Shown here: one piece after another, positions 34,580 to 45,665 of the stretch
Layout: every line of letters begins with the position of its first letter
Position numbering within the stretch: the first letter of the stretch is position 1
Source: Acarospora socialis
Taxonomy: Eukaryota > Ascomycota > Lecanoromycetes > Acarosporales > Acarosporaceae
Direction of reading: 5' to 3'
DNA length: 64,000 nt
NCBI GenBank assembly: GCA_025617375.2
Contig: JAMYGW020000004.1
Coordinates: 372,001 to 436,000, forward strand
The notes under the pieces: model-generated
Database searches by the model: none
What the model saw: only the letters and a program-made list of their open reading frames with translations
Told to the model about the DNA's origin: nothing
Program-made: the position numbers and the translations under genes

Positions 34580-35551
34580 ATGCACAAGCAAGCCATCGCA
34601 CCCCTCGTCTACCGCCACCTCTTTCCCAGCCCCAAACCGAACGACCCCACCTCCTTTGCGGCTCACATCTCCCGAAACCTCGTACCCGAAGTGCGTGTGG
34701 AAACAGCAACGTTCTACGGCGCTTTGGACTGCATCGAAGCGCAATACCCAGGGCTCGACTATTCCAAGCCCTCCCACCGCATGCGTCTCGGTCGCTTTCA
34801 GTGGCATCGGCTCTTGTTCAAGGCGTTTGATGACTTGCGGTTGACGGAGAGTGAGATTGCGAGTCTGTGTCGATGGGAAGGGACGTTGTGGGCGAGGCAG
34901 AGGTATGAAAGGGACGAAGGGATCAGAGTACTGGACACGACGGGGGATGACATTCAGCCTTGGGTGCCGCCTTCGCGACGGGTGCACGAGGCAGAAGTGA
35001 GGGCAGGAGAGGGAGGGCACGTGTGTGAGGACAGAGTCGTAACGGACAGCGAGGAGGACGAAGAGGAGGAAGAAAAAGAACAAGAAGAAGAAGAAGAGGA
35101 GATTGAGGTGATGGACGACTCTGACGACGCCGGAGTGGAGAGCGAGGAGGAAGAGGAACATCTGCAAAGTGTTGGGGTGGAGCTCAACCAGCGACTCCTG
35201 GCCGCCACCGCCGCACGAGCGAGAGGCGAAGAGGTCGTGCTGGACGCGGACTGGGAGCAGTGGCTGAAGGAAGCCGCCGAGAGGGGAAGTCTGGCCGACA
35301 TCTCCAACGCCCTGATGGCAGGTCTGCCGCCCGTGTACGGGTCCGAGATCTCATTCCAGCCAGATCTTTCGGGCCGTATCGCTGCACCGCCATCGGAGTT
35401 TGTACCCGTTCCGGCTTCTCGCTCTTCTTACGCCAGACTCCGGCCACGTATGGCTACGGCGCCGGCTCCTAGGGATCCAGGCCCGGTCAATGCCAACAGC
35501 TCGGCGAGGTCGCACGCAACCACCTTTCCACCTGCTGGTACCGCGATGTGA
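34580..35551 (+). CDS. Conserved acidic protein of unknown function
   Basis: The frame is open from 34499, but its first ATG is at 34580. The conserved-looking stretch SGSVYLSFYNDDKHFT lies before that ATG and after an in-frame stop, so a spliced upstream exon is likely, with an acceptor near 34530. From 34580 it encodes 323 aa. The first ~130 residues look like a folded domain (APLVYRHLFPSPKPNDPTSF, PEVRVETATFYGALDCIEAQ, HRMRLGRFQWHRLLFKAF, SEIASLCRWEGTLWARQRYE). I recall a similar conserved block in uncharacterised ascomycete proteins. A long E/D run follows (about 35047-35160), then a low-complexity C-terminus. No catalytic motif or membrane segment is visible. Confidence 0.72.
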   Translation: MHKQAIAPLVYRHLFPSPKPNDPTSFAAHISRNLVPEVRVETATFYGALDCIEAQYPGLDYSKPSHRMRLGRFQWHRLLFKAFDDLRLTESEIASLCRWEGTLWARQRYERDEGIRVLDTTGDDIQPWVPPSRRVHEAEVRAGEGGHVCEDRVVTDSEEDEEEEEKEQEEEEEEIEVMDDSDDAGVESEEEEEHLQSVGVELNQRLLAATAARARGEEVVLDADWEQWLKEAAERGSLADISNALMAGLPPVYGSEISFQPDLSGRIAAPPSEFVPVPASRSSYARLRPRMATAPAPRDPGPVNANSSARSHATTFPPAGTAM

Positions 35552-35917
35552 ACCCCTTACTGGCAGATGACGACACCCGTTGCTTTTTTCGACGGGACTT
35601 TCTCTCAACCAAACATTTGCACGGTTCTTTCCTTCTTCGAGCGTTTCTGGCTTATTCCCGAAGTGGCATGGAGTTTCGGCCCTCAATACCCGTCATGTGT
35701 TCTTTCCTTTCACTGGCTCGGCGTATTGCATGGGCGTCCAACGACGAATCTGGCAGGCATGGGCATTGGCATGAGCTCAAGCACGGCATGGCATGATAGA
35801 ATACATAACGACAACCAGAAACCCCTACATATGATAAACGAACCGAATCAAGAGTTATGATTCTCTATTCTCGACAACCGTCCCAGTTCTGCACTATATG
35901 TGAAATGGTTATTTCCC
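35552..35917. other. Convergent intergenic region
   Basis: 0.37 kb between the ends of a plus-strand and a minus-strand gene. It presumably holds both 3' UTRs, and no gene is seen. Confidence 0.5.
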
Positions 35918-37419
35918 TCATCGATGAATGATCTGCACATCCCCCCACCGCTTCAACTCGCCCATCAGTTCCCGCTCACTGATGCCCAACTCCGTACAGA
36001 TCTCGTCGAAACAGTGCGTCCCGTCCAGATACCGGCCCAACGCACGTATCTTCTTCTCCCTTTCCCGTGCTTCTCTCGCTTCGTCATCGTCGTGGGCATC
36101 ATCATGACTATCACCGTCCGCCTTGCCGAGAGACGCTGCAGTTGTGGACGAAGAACGTCGGCTAATCTTGGCCCCGTCGCTCGCAGTAGGACGAGGCGCA
36201 GTGGCGATGGCATACTTATGCACCCTGTACAGGAACCCCTTGATGACGCCAAATGTGACGAAACGCCGCACATCGACGCCCTCGAGCGTGCACCCGTGCT
36301 CCATACACCACGTCTTCACGCTCTGGCCCTGTTTCAACGACGTGTACAGCGCGACGAGCACTTCCCCGCTGATCAGATCCTCGTGGCCACGACCGTCCCA
36401 ATGCCCGTTGAGGCTCGTGTCCTTCGTCGAGACGTATCTCGCGCATTCCTCCTGCATTGCCGCATCGGCCACGAAGGCGCCTATCTCCGGCGTGCAGGCG
36501 TAGATGGCGCCGAAACTGAAGACGTCGAGGAGCAGCAGGCAGCCGTAGTAGAGGAGATGGCGCAGGGCGGAGCGGGTCAGGTGCGGGTCGGCGTCGGCGA
36601 GCGAGGCGATGGCGCGCACGCTGTTGATGCCGTTGATGTGCGGGAGGAGGGCGAGCAAAGTCAGGTCCCAGTTGGCGTCGGTGAGGGCGGGCAGGTTGAC
36701 GGTGGAGAGGGGGACATGGTGGTAGTGGAGCGGCGGGGGTGGGGGGAGGGTGGGGAAGAGTTTGATGTTGAGGGTGTTGGAGGAATCTATCCTGTCATCA
36801 GTGGGCGGTTCCGAGATATAGAACTGACGGGTGAAATGAAGGGTGTCGTACCGATTGGGATCATGCATTCGCAGTAATTGTTCAGATCCTCCAGTATCAT
36901 CTCGCATAGTGCGTAGACTTTCCCCGTGCCCGGGGCCGAGACGTCTTTGGAGAGAAACTCATCCTGCTCTTCCAGGCCGCGCATCAGGCGCGCTAGTTTC
37001 TTCACGACGCTCAGGTAACTGTTCACGTCTACCGGGTCGTCGTGGTCGTCGCCACTACTGCCGGTACTGCCGGTATCTTCCAGCACGATGCAGAAGTTGA
37101 AGATGAATTCGTTGCGGTCGTATTTGCGGTGGGTGATGCAGACTGGGTAGCCTAGCACTCGGTACCGTGAGACGCATAATGTGAGGAGCCGGTCGCAGAA
37201 TTCTTGACGTGGGATTATGTAGGATGAGATGCTGGGGAAGGAGAAGAGAGGGGCGATGGTGGAGTTGGGTGATGGGACGATCGAGTCGGAGGGGACTTGG
37301 TGGAGGACTTTAGGGCCTGTGGGAGGAAGGGGGGGTAAGGCGGAGTTTCTGAGACGCAATGATGGGGAGAACATACCTTCATGAGTATCAAATTTGCTAA
37401 AGAATATAGCTTTGATCAT
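35918..37419 (-). CDS. NPR2: Nitrogen permease regulator 2 (SEACIT/GATOR1 subunit)
   Basis: Npr2 with Npr3 and Iml1 forms the GTPase-activating complex at the vacuole that switches off TORC1 when amino acids are short. The model is 37419-37377, 37316-36852 and 36786-35918 on the minus strand, 458 aa. The start MIKAIFFSKFDTHEG joins PKVLHQVPSDSIV across intron 1. This is the hallmark of the longin-type N-terminal domain. Further on are RYRVLGYPVCI and RNEFIFNFCIVLED. Across intron 2, ECMIPI joins DSSNTLNIKLFP. The C-terminal winged-helix part (LTRSALRHLLYYGC, GRYLDGTHCFDEICTELGIS) ends QIIHR. A short Asp/His-rich linker lies near the C-terminus. Confidence 0.95.
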
Positions 37420-38212
37420 CGTGGTAAGAGCGCGGAGCCCTGTGAAGGGTCCTGCAGTCGTCACCAAGCTACATATTGGTCGTTGGTGGAGTATGGAGAT
37501 GCGCTTGGCTTGGGTAAGTTGATTGGAAAACCTATGGTCTGTGCAGTCTCGAGACAGTACCAGGTAGGTATTTATATAATTAATGTGTAAGTTCTAACCT
37601 TAAAAGATCCCCGCTTTCTTCTCTTGTTTTTGAACCCAGTAAAACAATGCTGGGCTGGTCACAACGATGCTTGCTGAGCAGGCCCACGCACAATATGCCA
37701 CTAGTCTTGCTGTAGGTCTACCCTTGGGCCCTCAGGGTGCTAGAACCAGTACTCTCCCTGTACCGACTTTATCATTTCTTGTGAACACAGAACGTCCATA
37801 CTGTAGGGAAGTTGCGCGGCACAGCCTCAGATCCTTGAAGCAGTTTCGCAGTCAGTTGATACCTGGAGCACGGAGGTAATACATATCGGCTAGAATCAGA
37901 GCCTATATCCGACCTTTGGATTTCAAGCGCTGGACCGCTGTTTTGTTGGTCGTACTTCTCTTTCTCATCAGCATAGACCTTCTTCATCTTCTGAGCCCAG
38001 TTTCTCGCTCACGGTCATTTTATCGTTCTTACTGGTTGAGACTGCTCTTTCCGCTTCGAAGACATAATATTGACCCTTCATCCCGTGCTACGAGCTCAGT
38101 CCTCATTCATTTTGCTCCTTTCCAAGTGTCCAGTCCTCTTTGCTGTTAGATCTCTATATCCTTCTCACAACTGGTTCTACGGACATTCAAAGCACGCAGA
38201 TCATCCCTTGCA
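37420..38212. other. Divergent intergenic region between NPR2 and the SDR gene
   Basis: This is 0.8 kb with no recognised gene. It contains a T/C-rich stretch near 37960-38160. Confidence 0.5.
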
Positions 38213-39501
38213 ATGGCAGGAGACCTCGTGCTTGTCGGTTCACACTGCAGGGCCCCTCCTCCTACAATTCGATTTCTTACGGTACATTACAGATCACTGG
38301 CATATCCGGATTCATAGGATTTCGTATCCTTGCCGCAGCCCTTGAATCCGGATATCGAGTGCGTGGAGTGATCAGGCAGCAGACTCAGGCCGATTGCATC
38401 AAGGCTTCTCGCTCCATCCACCATTACCAGAATAACCTAGAATTCGTTATTGTACCCGATATGCTGAAAGACGGCGCATACGGCCATGTGTTAGACGGGG
38501 TTTCTTATATCTCACTCCGCATCACCAGTTCCGCGTGGTTCGAAAACGGTAATATTCTGCCGCGCTCGCGGTATTAATTGTGCATAGGAGTTGACTGACA
38601 GTCCTTATTCTAGCATGCGGACTTGGAGGCAGCATTCGTCACGCCTGCCGTCAAAGGCACAATTGGTATTCTGCAGTCAACGCTCAAGCAACCAAGCATC
38701 AAACGCGTCGTGATCACTTTATCCATCGGCGCCATCGTACCCCTCCACGATTTGACCGAGCACGACTCACCCGAAACCTTCAACGGCGAGCTAAGCTTTC
38801 TCTCCACTTCCCAATACCACTAACATCTTTCCAATCCAGAGAACAGCACCGTCTTCCCCGCCCCCTCAGGACCGTACGTACACCCCTACGCCGCCTACAG
38901 TGCCTCCAAAGTGCACGCCCTGCACGCCACGCACGCCTTCGTCGCCACCCACAAACCCCCGTTCGCCGTCATCAACATGATGCCCTGCGTCGTCATCGGC
39001 CCCAACGAACTCAGCACTTCCCCGCAACACATCCTCGACGGCAGCAACGTTTTCGCCTTCGCCCAGATCCTCGGCCACAACGTCGAAATGCCCGTCCCCG
39101 GCAACAGCGTGTCTGTCGCCGACTGCGCGAGGATCCACGTCCGCGCGCTGGACCCCGACACCGCCGTTGTTGGGACGGAAAACTTCCTCCTCGCGGCTGG
39201 CGGCGTCGAGGGGATCGTGTGGTCGGACGCGCTGGAGATTGTGGAGAGGAATTTTCCTCAGGCGGTCAGGGATGGCGTGTTGCCGTTAGGGGGTCAGCAG
39301 CCGACAATGAAGATCCGTCTTGATGCGAGGAGGACCGAGGAGGTGTTTGGGGTGGAGTGGGAGGGATACGAGGAGCAGGTTGTTGCGTTGACGGGGCATT
39401 ATTTGGAGCTCGTTGAGAAGGAGAAGGAGAAGGAGAAGGAGAAGGAGAAGGAGAAGGAGAAGGAGAAGGAGAAGCAAGGTAAGGCGGATGCCAAGATATA
39501 A
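38213..39501 (+). pseudogene. Extended SDR (dihydroflavonol-reductase-like), probably inactivated by a frameshift
   Basis: This is a NAD(P)-dependent reductase of the DFR/ketoreductase group; the substrate is unknown. Segments are 38213-38233, 38293-38548, 38614-38785 and 38840-39501. The first junction builds MAGDLVLITGISGFIGFRIL with the TGxxGxxG nucleotide motif. In segment 2 the frame GVSYI is followed, one base out of phase at about 38512, by HSASPVPRGSKT. The latter is the conserved motif and is in phase with the next segment (EAAFVTPAVKGT). No intron I can find repairs this, so one extra base (or two missing) breaks the gene, unless it is a sequencing error. The catalytic YxxxK is intact in AAYSASKVHALHA. 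The last intron would need a GC donor (38786). The C-terminus carries ten GAGAAG hexamers encoding KE repeats, absent from the usual family. Confidence 0.75.
39415..39474 (+). repeat. (GAGAAG)10 hexanucleotide repeat
   Basis: Ten exact copies of GAGAAG encode an alternating Glu-Lys tail at the C-terminus of the SDR gene. They are followed by QGKADAKI and the stop. Confidence 0.95.
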
Positions 39502-40023
39502 TCGCTGTCAGGGTAAGGCCAGTCATGTGTTGGGCTGTCGCACCCATTGATATGTTCGTTTGCTGTACAGCTAGTCGCCCTTACAGTATTGTCGTCATGA
39601 CGGTCAGACTCATCGGGTGTTATATCTTCGTACTTGCCCTTTCTTTCCCGTATCCTGTATCCACGCTAAACAACAACTGGACAGTCGCTCCTTGGAAAGG
39701 GACAGCTAAGGGCATGAAGCCAGTTATAACTGGAGCTGTGCTGAAAGGTCTACCCACAGTTAATCCTTTCGTAGACTTGACAGACATTGCTCCTTCGCAT
39801 AGGTCAGACGTGCCTCTAATCTGTGTACAGTATTCTCGAATGATTGGCACATGCCCTTGAATGCGCGCCATAGAGTATTCTAACCGGCATTTCCTCGACG
39901 CCAAACCCGCACTCTACCCTCCCTTACCCAACGCGGTCAACGCCCACGCCATGTTCTCCATCCATATGCACTCACAAAGCGGACAGCGCCTCGACACCAC
40001 GAACCCAGATCCAAACTCGCACC
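39502..40023. other. Convergent intergenic region
   Basis: This is 0.5 kb between the SDR end and the NGG1 end. No gene is recognised. Confidence 0.5.
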
Positions 40024-42540
40024 CTACTCCACCTCCTCATCCCACCCCTCCCTCTCAGCCTTAACCAGCGCCGCCATATCCACCTCACCAAAAACCCCCT
40101 GTCCCTCCCCCTTGACCTCCGTAACATCCTTATTGAACACGGGCCCAATACTATCGATCCACTTCCTCCTCCGTTCCATCAACTGCCTCGCCACATCGCC
40201 GATCCCCGGCTTCGTCACGCCCGCCAACCCCCCACCAGCACCACCGACATAATGGCTCCCGCCGCCCGCGCCGCCGGGCCGCTTGGCGTGCTTCTTGCCC
40301 TTGCCGAGGGTGCGCGTGCGCTTGAGGTACGCCTGCTGCACCTGGGCGTCCAGGTCCTCGAGGATGGTGCTGTATTCCTGGTAGGCCATGCGTTCGCGCG
40401 CGAGTTCCAGGATGCGGGCCTTGCGCGCACCGTTGGTGATGGATTGAGTGCGCAGGGCAGATTGCAGGCGACGCAGGCGCTCGGCGATGTCGTCGTCGTA
40501 GTGCGCGTCGTAGTCGGGCTCGGCGTCCGGGCCCAGGAAGCCGATGTAGCGGAGCTCGGCTTTGAGGCGCTCGTCGATTTGCGTGTAGTCGAGTTTGGTC
40601 GTCGGCACTTTCCAGCCGGGTTGGGTGGAGTCGGGGATGAATGTCGCCGGCGGGAGGCGTTCGGGCTTGTCGTCGCTGAAAACGTCGGGCTCCGGGTTCG
40701 GTTCGCCGTTGGGGAGACCATTCGTTGGGGCGGAAGAGTTGCCGTTCAGGGAGCCGGAGCCGTTGGTGATGGCTTTGTCTTCGCCAGGTGTGGCGCGGTG
40801 CTCGAAGCGCATCGTGGACAGTAGTCGGTTCAATAGAGGACCGGCAGATATTTGCTCCGTCTCGGCGGTCTCGTCGTCCATTTGATCCATGGTGCCCCGA
40901 GGTTGGTTCGGCGGTAGCTTCTCTCTAGTTGGATTTGTTGAATCAAATGATATAGAACCGTCCTCGTCGGCCCAGACTTCAGAGTAGTGCCGCTTACCAC
41001 GACGTGGCATGAGGAACGGTGTAACCCGATCTCCCTGGCTTATATCAGTTGTGTAACAGTACTCTGGATATATGTCCTCAGCTTACCCGTTCTTTTAAGA
41101 AGGCCATATCTTCCTCGGTCAACGGTCTCAAGTACGGTTCTATGTAAGCGGCAAACGTATTGGCGTTGACCTGATTCGCTGGCTTAGCGTTACTGAAGTC
41201 CTTGTCGGGAGGAGTTCCGGCAATCAAGCTGGTCAGATCATCTTTTGGAAACTGGGCGACACAGAATATCTCCTTCTTCTCCTGGTCGGTCATGTCATCG
41301 CGAACCTTGCGTATGTGATATATTGTGGGATCATCGAACGTCGAAGGGTCAGGACCAAAGGTTTGATATTGAGGAATCGCTGGAGCAGGTGGCGGTTGAC
41401 GAGAGTCCAAGGAACTGTTCGAAGATGCCGGAGAGCTTGGAACGGAGGTGTTGCCATCGGCAGCGGTCGCCGTGGTTGGAGACTGTATTTGCGAGGGTGG
41501 AGATAGGGATGAGGTGCTTCCTGATGTTGCTTCCTGTTTGATGTTGCTTGCGACGCCGTCTTTCTTCGACCCATTTCGCGGTCCATGTGCTGGAAGATCT
41601 AAAGATCGACCGGAGTCAGCGAACTTCACGCGAAGGTATTTGAGCGTCGCTACAAGCTCGGCAATTTCGCGATCGATTTGACCGGGGGAAGTAACGAATT
41701 TATAGCGTCTCCGCCGCCTTTGAGACGTTTTGACCATTGTTTAAACTTGTCTCTGAAAGCGAACAGGTACATGTTGACGGATGACGAAGGAAGAAAATAT
41801 CACAAGAAGATACGAGCAACGAGATATATGCGCCAAACAAATCATAGCTCGGTTTGGAAAGTGCTACAACCATCATGCCAAGGCACAAAAAAGGGAGGCA
41901 CAACGACATGTGTAGCTAGACCACACTTTCCCACAAAGTGCGAAGAATGCAGAAACGTCCGAAAAGTCATCTATATCTGGGTTTGCTTACCTGTCATTTG
42001 CGTGTCCACACCATCCTGCCTTGCAACTCCATGAGCGCCGTGTGTGAGGGGTCTTTCTTCCCGTACCGCGGTCCGATCTTTGCTCTTCTTCGGTTTGCTT
42101 CCCTTCTTGCCTATCCTGTCATCCGCTTCCTCAGCCTCCTTTCGCATCTTTTCCTTCTCTTCTGCCTCAAGCTTCGCCCGCTCTCTCTCCCGGTCGTTCT
42201 CCAACCGTTCTTTCCGTCTCACAGCCAGCTCGGTCATTCCTTTCCAGCACGCTTTACCCCTCGTTTCCGCCAGCATGCCAAGTGTCTTCAGGTCTGCGGC
42301 CAGTGCTTCCAGATGCTTTGGATCCGGGATACCTCCGCCCCCACCGTGTCTCTCTAGAATATCATCGTAGGTGATGTTGGTGGGTACCATGAGACTCGTA
42401 ACAGGTATATCCAGATATGCAGTGTTGACGGATCCTATGCTTGCACCAGCACTGACGACCGAACTCGGGCTTGTGTTTCGACTCCGAGACCGCCTGGCTT
42501 CGCGACCCTTGCCCTTGCCTTTCCCTCCTGCTGGTGGCAT
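40024..42540 (-). CDS. NGG1: Ngg1/Ada3, SAGA and ADA histone acetyltransferase subunit
   Basis: Ngg1 (Ada3) links Gcn5 and Ada2 in the SAGA/ADA coactivators, which acetylate histone H3. The minus-strand model is 42540-41991, 41589-41087 and 41034-40024, 687 aa. The N-terminus is basic and Ser/Arg-rich. It is followed by [20 protein letters not shown] and [19 protein letters not shown], with a charged coiled coil after them. The middle has a low-complexity linker, then the conserved block [40 protein letters not shown] and [16 protein letters not shown]. This joins across intron 2 to [20 protein letters not shown]. The C-terminal domain ([29 protein letters not shown]) ends near WDEEVE. Intron 1 is 401 nt. 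An ATG inside it at 41737 opens the same frame as exon 2 and could be mistaken for the gene start, but splicing from 41991 to 41589 restores phase and the family order. Confidence 0.93.
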
Positions 42541-43247
42541 TGTGGAGCTTGGTGTATATACGTTATGGTGAATATTCACAGTGAAGGACAAACGCCGTAG
42601 TAGTGGCGAAGAGCTTTGTCTAACTGTTCTCAAAAACGTCTAGGGGACTCTCAGCCATATTGGGTTTAGTGTAGAGATCGTTCTAAAGCCTCTTGTATCA
42701 GATATGGACCTTGATCGGCAACTGATGAGTAATTTGGTGATGCTTCTTAAAGGCGGTCAATTGCTTGGCGCCAATTAATATTGGGTGCCTTAGCTGCACT
42801 CCGTCGCCCCTCCGGCTCAAGCTTGAAAGGAAGACGTTCCCGCGATCACCGGCAGGGATGGGTAGCCGACGTACCCGAACCACTGTCACATGACGTCAAG
42901 AGCTGAATTACCACCATCACCGCTACACATACTCGTACTGTACATAAATCGATCCCCAGCACTGAGACAACAGACATTCATCTGGAAGTTGGTATCTACT
43001 GACCTCGGCTAACCGACTTTATTTGCGGGGTCTTTTGATGCGGCCCTTTCATGCGCTTCAAGAACGAAGTACGAAGTAGGTACCTACGAAGTACATGGTG
43101 GAAGGTTTTAGCTATTTTGCAGACTCAAGCTTTTAAGCGAGATCCAGTTCCCGGGGCCCGCCATTTTCGCCTTCCCGCCGTTCACGTTCCTCTCTCTCTG
43201 TACACCCTCGAGGTGTTACCCATCTTGCTCATACAGCACATGTCAAA
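42541..43247. other. Divergent intergenic region between NGG1 and the RING ligase gene
   Basis: This is 0.7 kb. It includes the 12-bp palindrome GTAGGTACCTAC at 43076-43087, set inside three nearby copies of ACGAAGTA. No gene is recognised. Confidence 0.5.
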
Positions 43248-45665
43248 ATGCAATGCAACATTACCCTGACCTTACTTTTTCCTCGCTGTATCATCAAGTA
43301 TAGTTATTTTCATTCACTATTCCTTCTGCTCTTTTATACATCTGTTTGGACGCAGCTTAATCTGCTTCTTCCGAGGGAACCATTATCTAGTATGAGACCG
43401 TGTACCAGTCGTGAACAAACCAGGTCCTTGGCTTCACATCGCTATGAGTATGTGTTCAGCCTGTATATATTTACTCCGAGGTGCCAGTCCTTGAATACTG
43501 ACTGTGAATCATCCATAGGTGCACAGACTTTGGAGACCTTTGTGCTCGTCTTCTCCAATCCAGAATGGCAGTATACCTCGCAGGAACTCGCTCGTCTCAA
43601 CGTACAGCCCCTTCACTAATCCCAGTGGATGGCTGATTCGAGCGCTGATTGTCCCTGATCTATCAGTCTAGCATCTCGTTTCAACTGTATCAAGATTCGA
43701 ATATACGAACATTATCTACAAATACAGCCGATGACGGAGATATTTTGGAAGGCCTGCTCTACGTCCCCGACCTCGACATATCCGACCCTTGTAGGAAGAT
43801 ATCGCGACAATATGTTAAACACAATACGACCCGTCAAGCAAACCTCCCACCTACAGACTACTCTCTCATTGCGCTCGCGCCGTGGATATCCGCCAACTGT
43901 ACCCTGTCCTACCTTGCTGCTGCGCGCTCCGATCCGACGAGAGCGTTCATTTTCTACTCTACCGACAACAGCACGAACCAGCCGCCCCCGATGAACGATC
44001 CGGTGTGGGAACTCCACGACGGGGGCTCCTGGAAGTCGCAGAACAAATATCCGGTGTACGCCGTGCCGGGACAGACTGGAGCCCTGCTGATGCATCATCT
44101 TGGCAAATACTCGGGAAACATGACTGATGTGGAGAATGGACACCTGTTGACGGAGATGTACGACTCGCGAGACTATGTCAGATTATACACCGTCATCACG
44201 ACTGGGAGCCCGGCCTCATTGCCTAACCTATGGGTGTTCCTCCTCATCATCCTCGGTATCCTTCTTTTGATCATTGCGGTTACGTCGTCACTCATGCATT
44301 ATATTCAGCGCAGACATCGGCAGGCTTTGCGACGTCGGGTCGCCAACGGAGAAGTTGATTTGGAGGCGTTAGGCATCAAGAGGCTGACAGTACCGCAAGA
44401 GATCGTCGATAAGATGCCGTTGTTTATATATGTTGCAAGCGACGACGAGCTACTGGAGCAACCCAAGTTACCTTCGCCGTCACCAACCTACTCCGTACCA
44501 CTCTGTTCTGCGATGCCTCTTTCAGCACCACTTCCTACCTCTCCAACCCCACCGGCTGTCACCGACTCTGCAGCATACCCTATCTCAGCCCCTCAAGCAC
44601 ATCCGACCGGAACCTCCTCAGCACCCACCACGACCACGTACCAGTCCAAAAATTTCAACCACCAGCTCCCCTTCTCCCAACCCTCCTGCCCTATCTGCCT
44701 CGAAGACTTCACCTCGCGATCAACCACCGTGCGCGAACTCCCCTGCGCTCACATCTTCCACCCCGAATGCGTCGACAGCTTCCTCCGCAACAGTAGCAGC
44801 CTCTGCCCCATGTGCAAGAAGAGCGTCCTGCCGAAAGGCTACTGTCCCACCGACGTCACCAACGCCATGGTCCGACGCGAACGCCTACTCCGGCGCATGC
44901 GCGAACGGGTCACGGTCGAGGTCGTGGATACCGGGACTGGCACCGGTAGCACCACACCACCTTCATTGGCGCAACAACAGAGATCGGTCGCGACGAGGAG
45001 ACGGATGCCGAGTCTCCACCGCCAGTTCGGACGCGCGGCGAGGGTGAGGGCGAGGGCGAATGCGAATGCACGAAGGACCTCTGGCAGCTCTCCTCCGCCT
45101 GCAACGACGTCGGTAGAGATGGCGCAAGCCAGTACCGGAGCGCCCACACCAACGCCAACACCCGCCGTCAGCGGGACTGAGCGGGCCCGGCACGGAACAG
45201 ACGCGATACTGAACACGCAGCCTATGACGCTCGGAGACGAGGACAGGGAACGCCAGGCTCGGGCTCCAAAATGTATGTTTTCCGCCCCTGTTGCTCGCTC
45301 CTTCCCTCTTCCCTCTTCCCTCTTCCCTCTTCCCTCTTCCCTCTTCCCTCTTCCCTCTTCCCTCTTCCCTCTTCCCTCTTCCCTCTTCCCTCTTCCCTCT
45401 TCCCTCTTCCCTCTTCCCTCTTCCCTCTTCCCTCTTCCCTCTTCCCTCTTCCCTCTTCCCTCTTCCCTCTTCCCTCTTCCCTCTTCCCTCTTCCCTCTTC
45501 CCTCTTCCCTCTTCCCTCTTCCCTCTTCCTTGATCCTCTCCCACCCTCTCATCCGCGAGCGACATTTGCCTTCGTCTCAATTTGGGCCTTTTGGTCCGCT
45601 GTAGTGCTGATACATTGGTCACAGGGCGAAAAGCGCTCGAGTCAGTCTTTCCGGGCTTCCGATAG
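43248..45665 (+). CDS. PA-TM-RING-type membrane E3 ubiquitin ligase
   Basis: This is a RING-H2 ubiquitin ligase in the secretory or vacuolar membrane. The firm exons are about 43527-43601, 43667-45272 and 45625-45665. The first exon is uncertain: an ATG at 43248 starts a hydrophobic leader, but no junction is convincing. The lumenal part has N-glycosylation sites and a protease-associated-like region (ALAPWISANCTLSYLAAARS). It is followed by one membrane helix (LWVFLLIILGILLLIIAVTS) and a cytosolic tail. The tail carries the RING-H2 finger CPICLEDF...LPCAHIFHPECVDSFLR...CPMCKKSVLP and an R/A/T-rich region. The last intron (45273-45624) splices RQARAPK to WRKALESVFPGFR, the typical end of this fungal family. 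That intron is mostly a 7-bp minisatellite and stays open when unspliced. Confidence 0.87.
45301..45529 (+). repeat. 7-bp minisatellite (TTCCCTC)n, about 33 copies, inside an intron
   Basis: This is a nearly perfect array of TTCCCTC over 229 bp within the last intron of the RING ligase gene. Because 7 is not a multiple of three, all three forward frames cycle through the same peptide (FPLPSSL). None of the three reverse frames has a stop either. The strong pyrimidine strand could act as an oversized polypyrimidine tract before the acceptor at 45624. Confidence 0.95.

Noticed and set aside
36000-36877. A 325-codon plus-strand frame opposite NPR2.
   Set aside because: It is antisense to a clear NPR2 exon and has no similarity of its own.
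41087-41737. A separate gene starting at ATG 41737 on the minus strand ([14 protein letters not shown]).
   Set aside because: The frame is part of NGG1 exon 2 plus its upstream intron. Splicing from 41991 to 41589 closes phase and restores the Ngg1 order.
44839-45622. Long minus-strand frames with (REEGRGK)n repeats.
   Set aside because: They are the reverse reading of the 7-bp minisatellite and of the RING ligase coding strand.
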